Assembly (NCBI GenBank): GCA_937858165.1
Contig: CALLZA010000316.1
Coordinates: forward strand, 1 to 5,526
Direction of reading: 5' to 3'
Length of the DNA stretch: 5,526 bases
DNA from: an uncultured Ardenticatenia bacterium
GTDB lineage: Bacteria > Chloroflexota > Anaerolineae > Promineifilales > Promineifilaceae
The notes beneath the pieces were generated by a model that was not told the DNA's origin, ran no database searches, and saw only the letters and a list, made by a program, of their open reading frames with translations. Below, piece by piece: positions 5,370 through 5,526 of the stretch. Position 1 is the stretch's first letter. Every line of letters starts with the position of its first letter. A program made the position numbers and the translations under genes.

Positions 5370-5526
5370 AAAAAAAAAAAATACATGCCAGAGCCGCGAA
5401 GTGCATCAGCTGAAGTCACGCAATCAAGCAGAACTGATCAGACAAGTAAATACGATATCGAAACTACACAACCGCTACCACTCTGCATGATAATATGAGA
5501 AACTGTCGGACTGATCATAGACAGAG
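5370..5526. other. Non-biological tail: poly-A plus noise (read-through artefact)
   Basis: A 12-nt A run (5370-5381) follows the end of the P7 sequence directly, then 145 nt of patternless sequence without a coding frame or match to the left tail. This is the expected end of a read that passed its template. Nothing genomic can be claimed here. Confidence 0.93.

Overview
This is a contig of GC-rich bacterial chromosomal DNA with untrimmed sequencing-library sequence at both ends. Only positions 205-5303 are biological. Positions 139-204 and 5304-5369 are perfect 66-bp inverted copies of an Illumina P7 / 8-nt index / Nextera Read-2 transposase adapter, each ending in the 19-bp engineered Tn5 mosaic end. 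Outside them are an 11-12 nt poly-T/poly-A run and 127-145 nt of patternless sequence, the usual look of reads that ran through a short fragment, through the adapter and into noise. The outermost genes are cut by the ends of the insert, not by biology.

The organism is a bacterium with GC-rich codon use and strong GGAGG-type ribosome binding sites. The PspC-domain protein, OmpR-type regulator with HAMP kinase, PAP2 phosphatase and Nudix genes suggest an environmental lineage, and the protein style reminds me of Chloroflexota (Anaerolineae-like). That placement is an impression and no marker gene supports it.

Layout of the insert: (a) 205-823, minus strand: a Nudix hydrolase followed by a small membrane protein, start and stop codons overlapping by 1 nt, the second gene cut by the adapter. 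(b) 824-1048: divergent intergenic region with candidate back-to-back promoters. (c) 1049-1447, plus: PspC-domain membrane protein. (d) 1428-3618, minus: a two-component operon, OmpR/PhoB-type response regulator then HAMP sensor kinase; the kinase 3' end overlaps the PspC gene by 20 bp tail to tail. (e) 3619-3792: divergent promoter region with a 15-bp palindrome next to the regulator -10 box. (f) 3793-4785, plus: PAP2-family membrane phosphatase with all three catalytic motifs. (g) 4846-5303, minus: C-terminal part of an NAD-dependent sugar epimerase/dehydratase.

The middle of the window reads as a small envelope-related neighbourhood: a membrane sensor and regulator, a PspC-type membrane protein facing it, and a lipid-phosphate phosphatase diverging from it. 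A common regulon is inference from arrangement only. I see no RNA gene, CRISPR array, natural mobile element or clearly new system. The most consequential observation is the adapter contamination, which creates false proteins and false gene ends.
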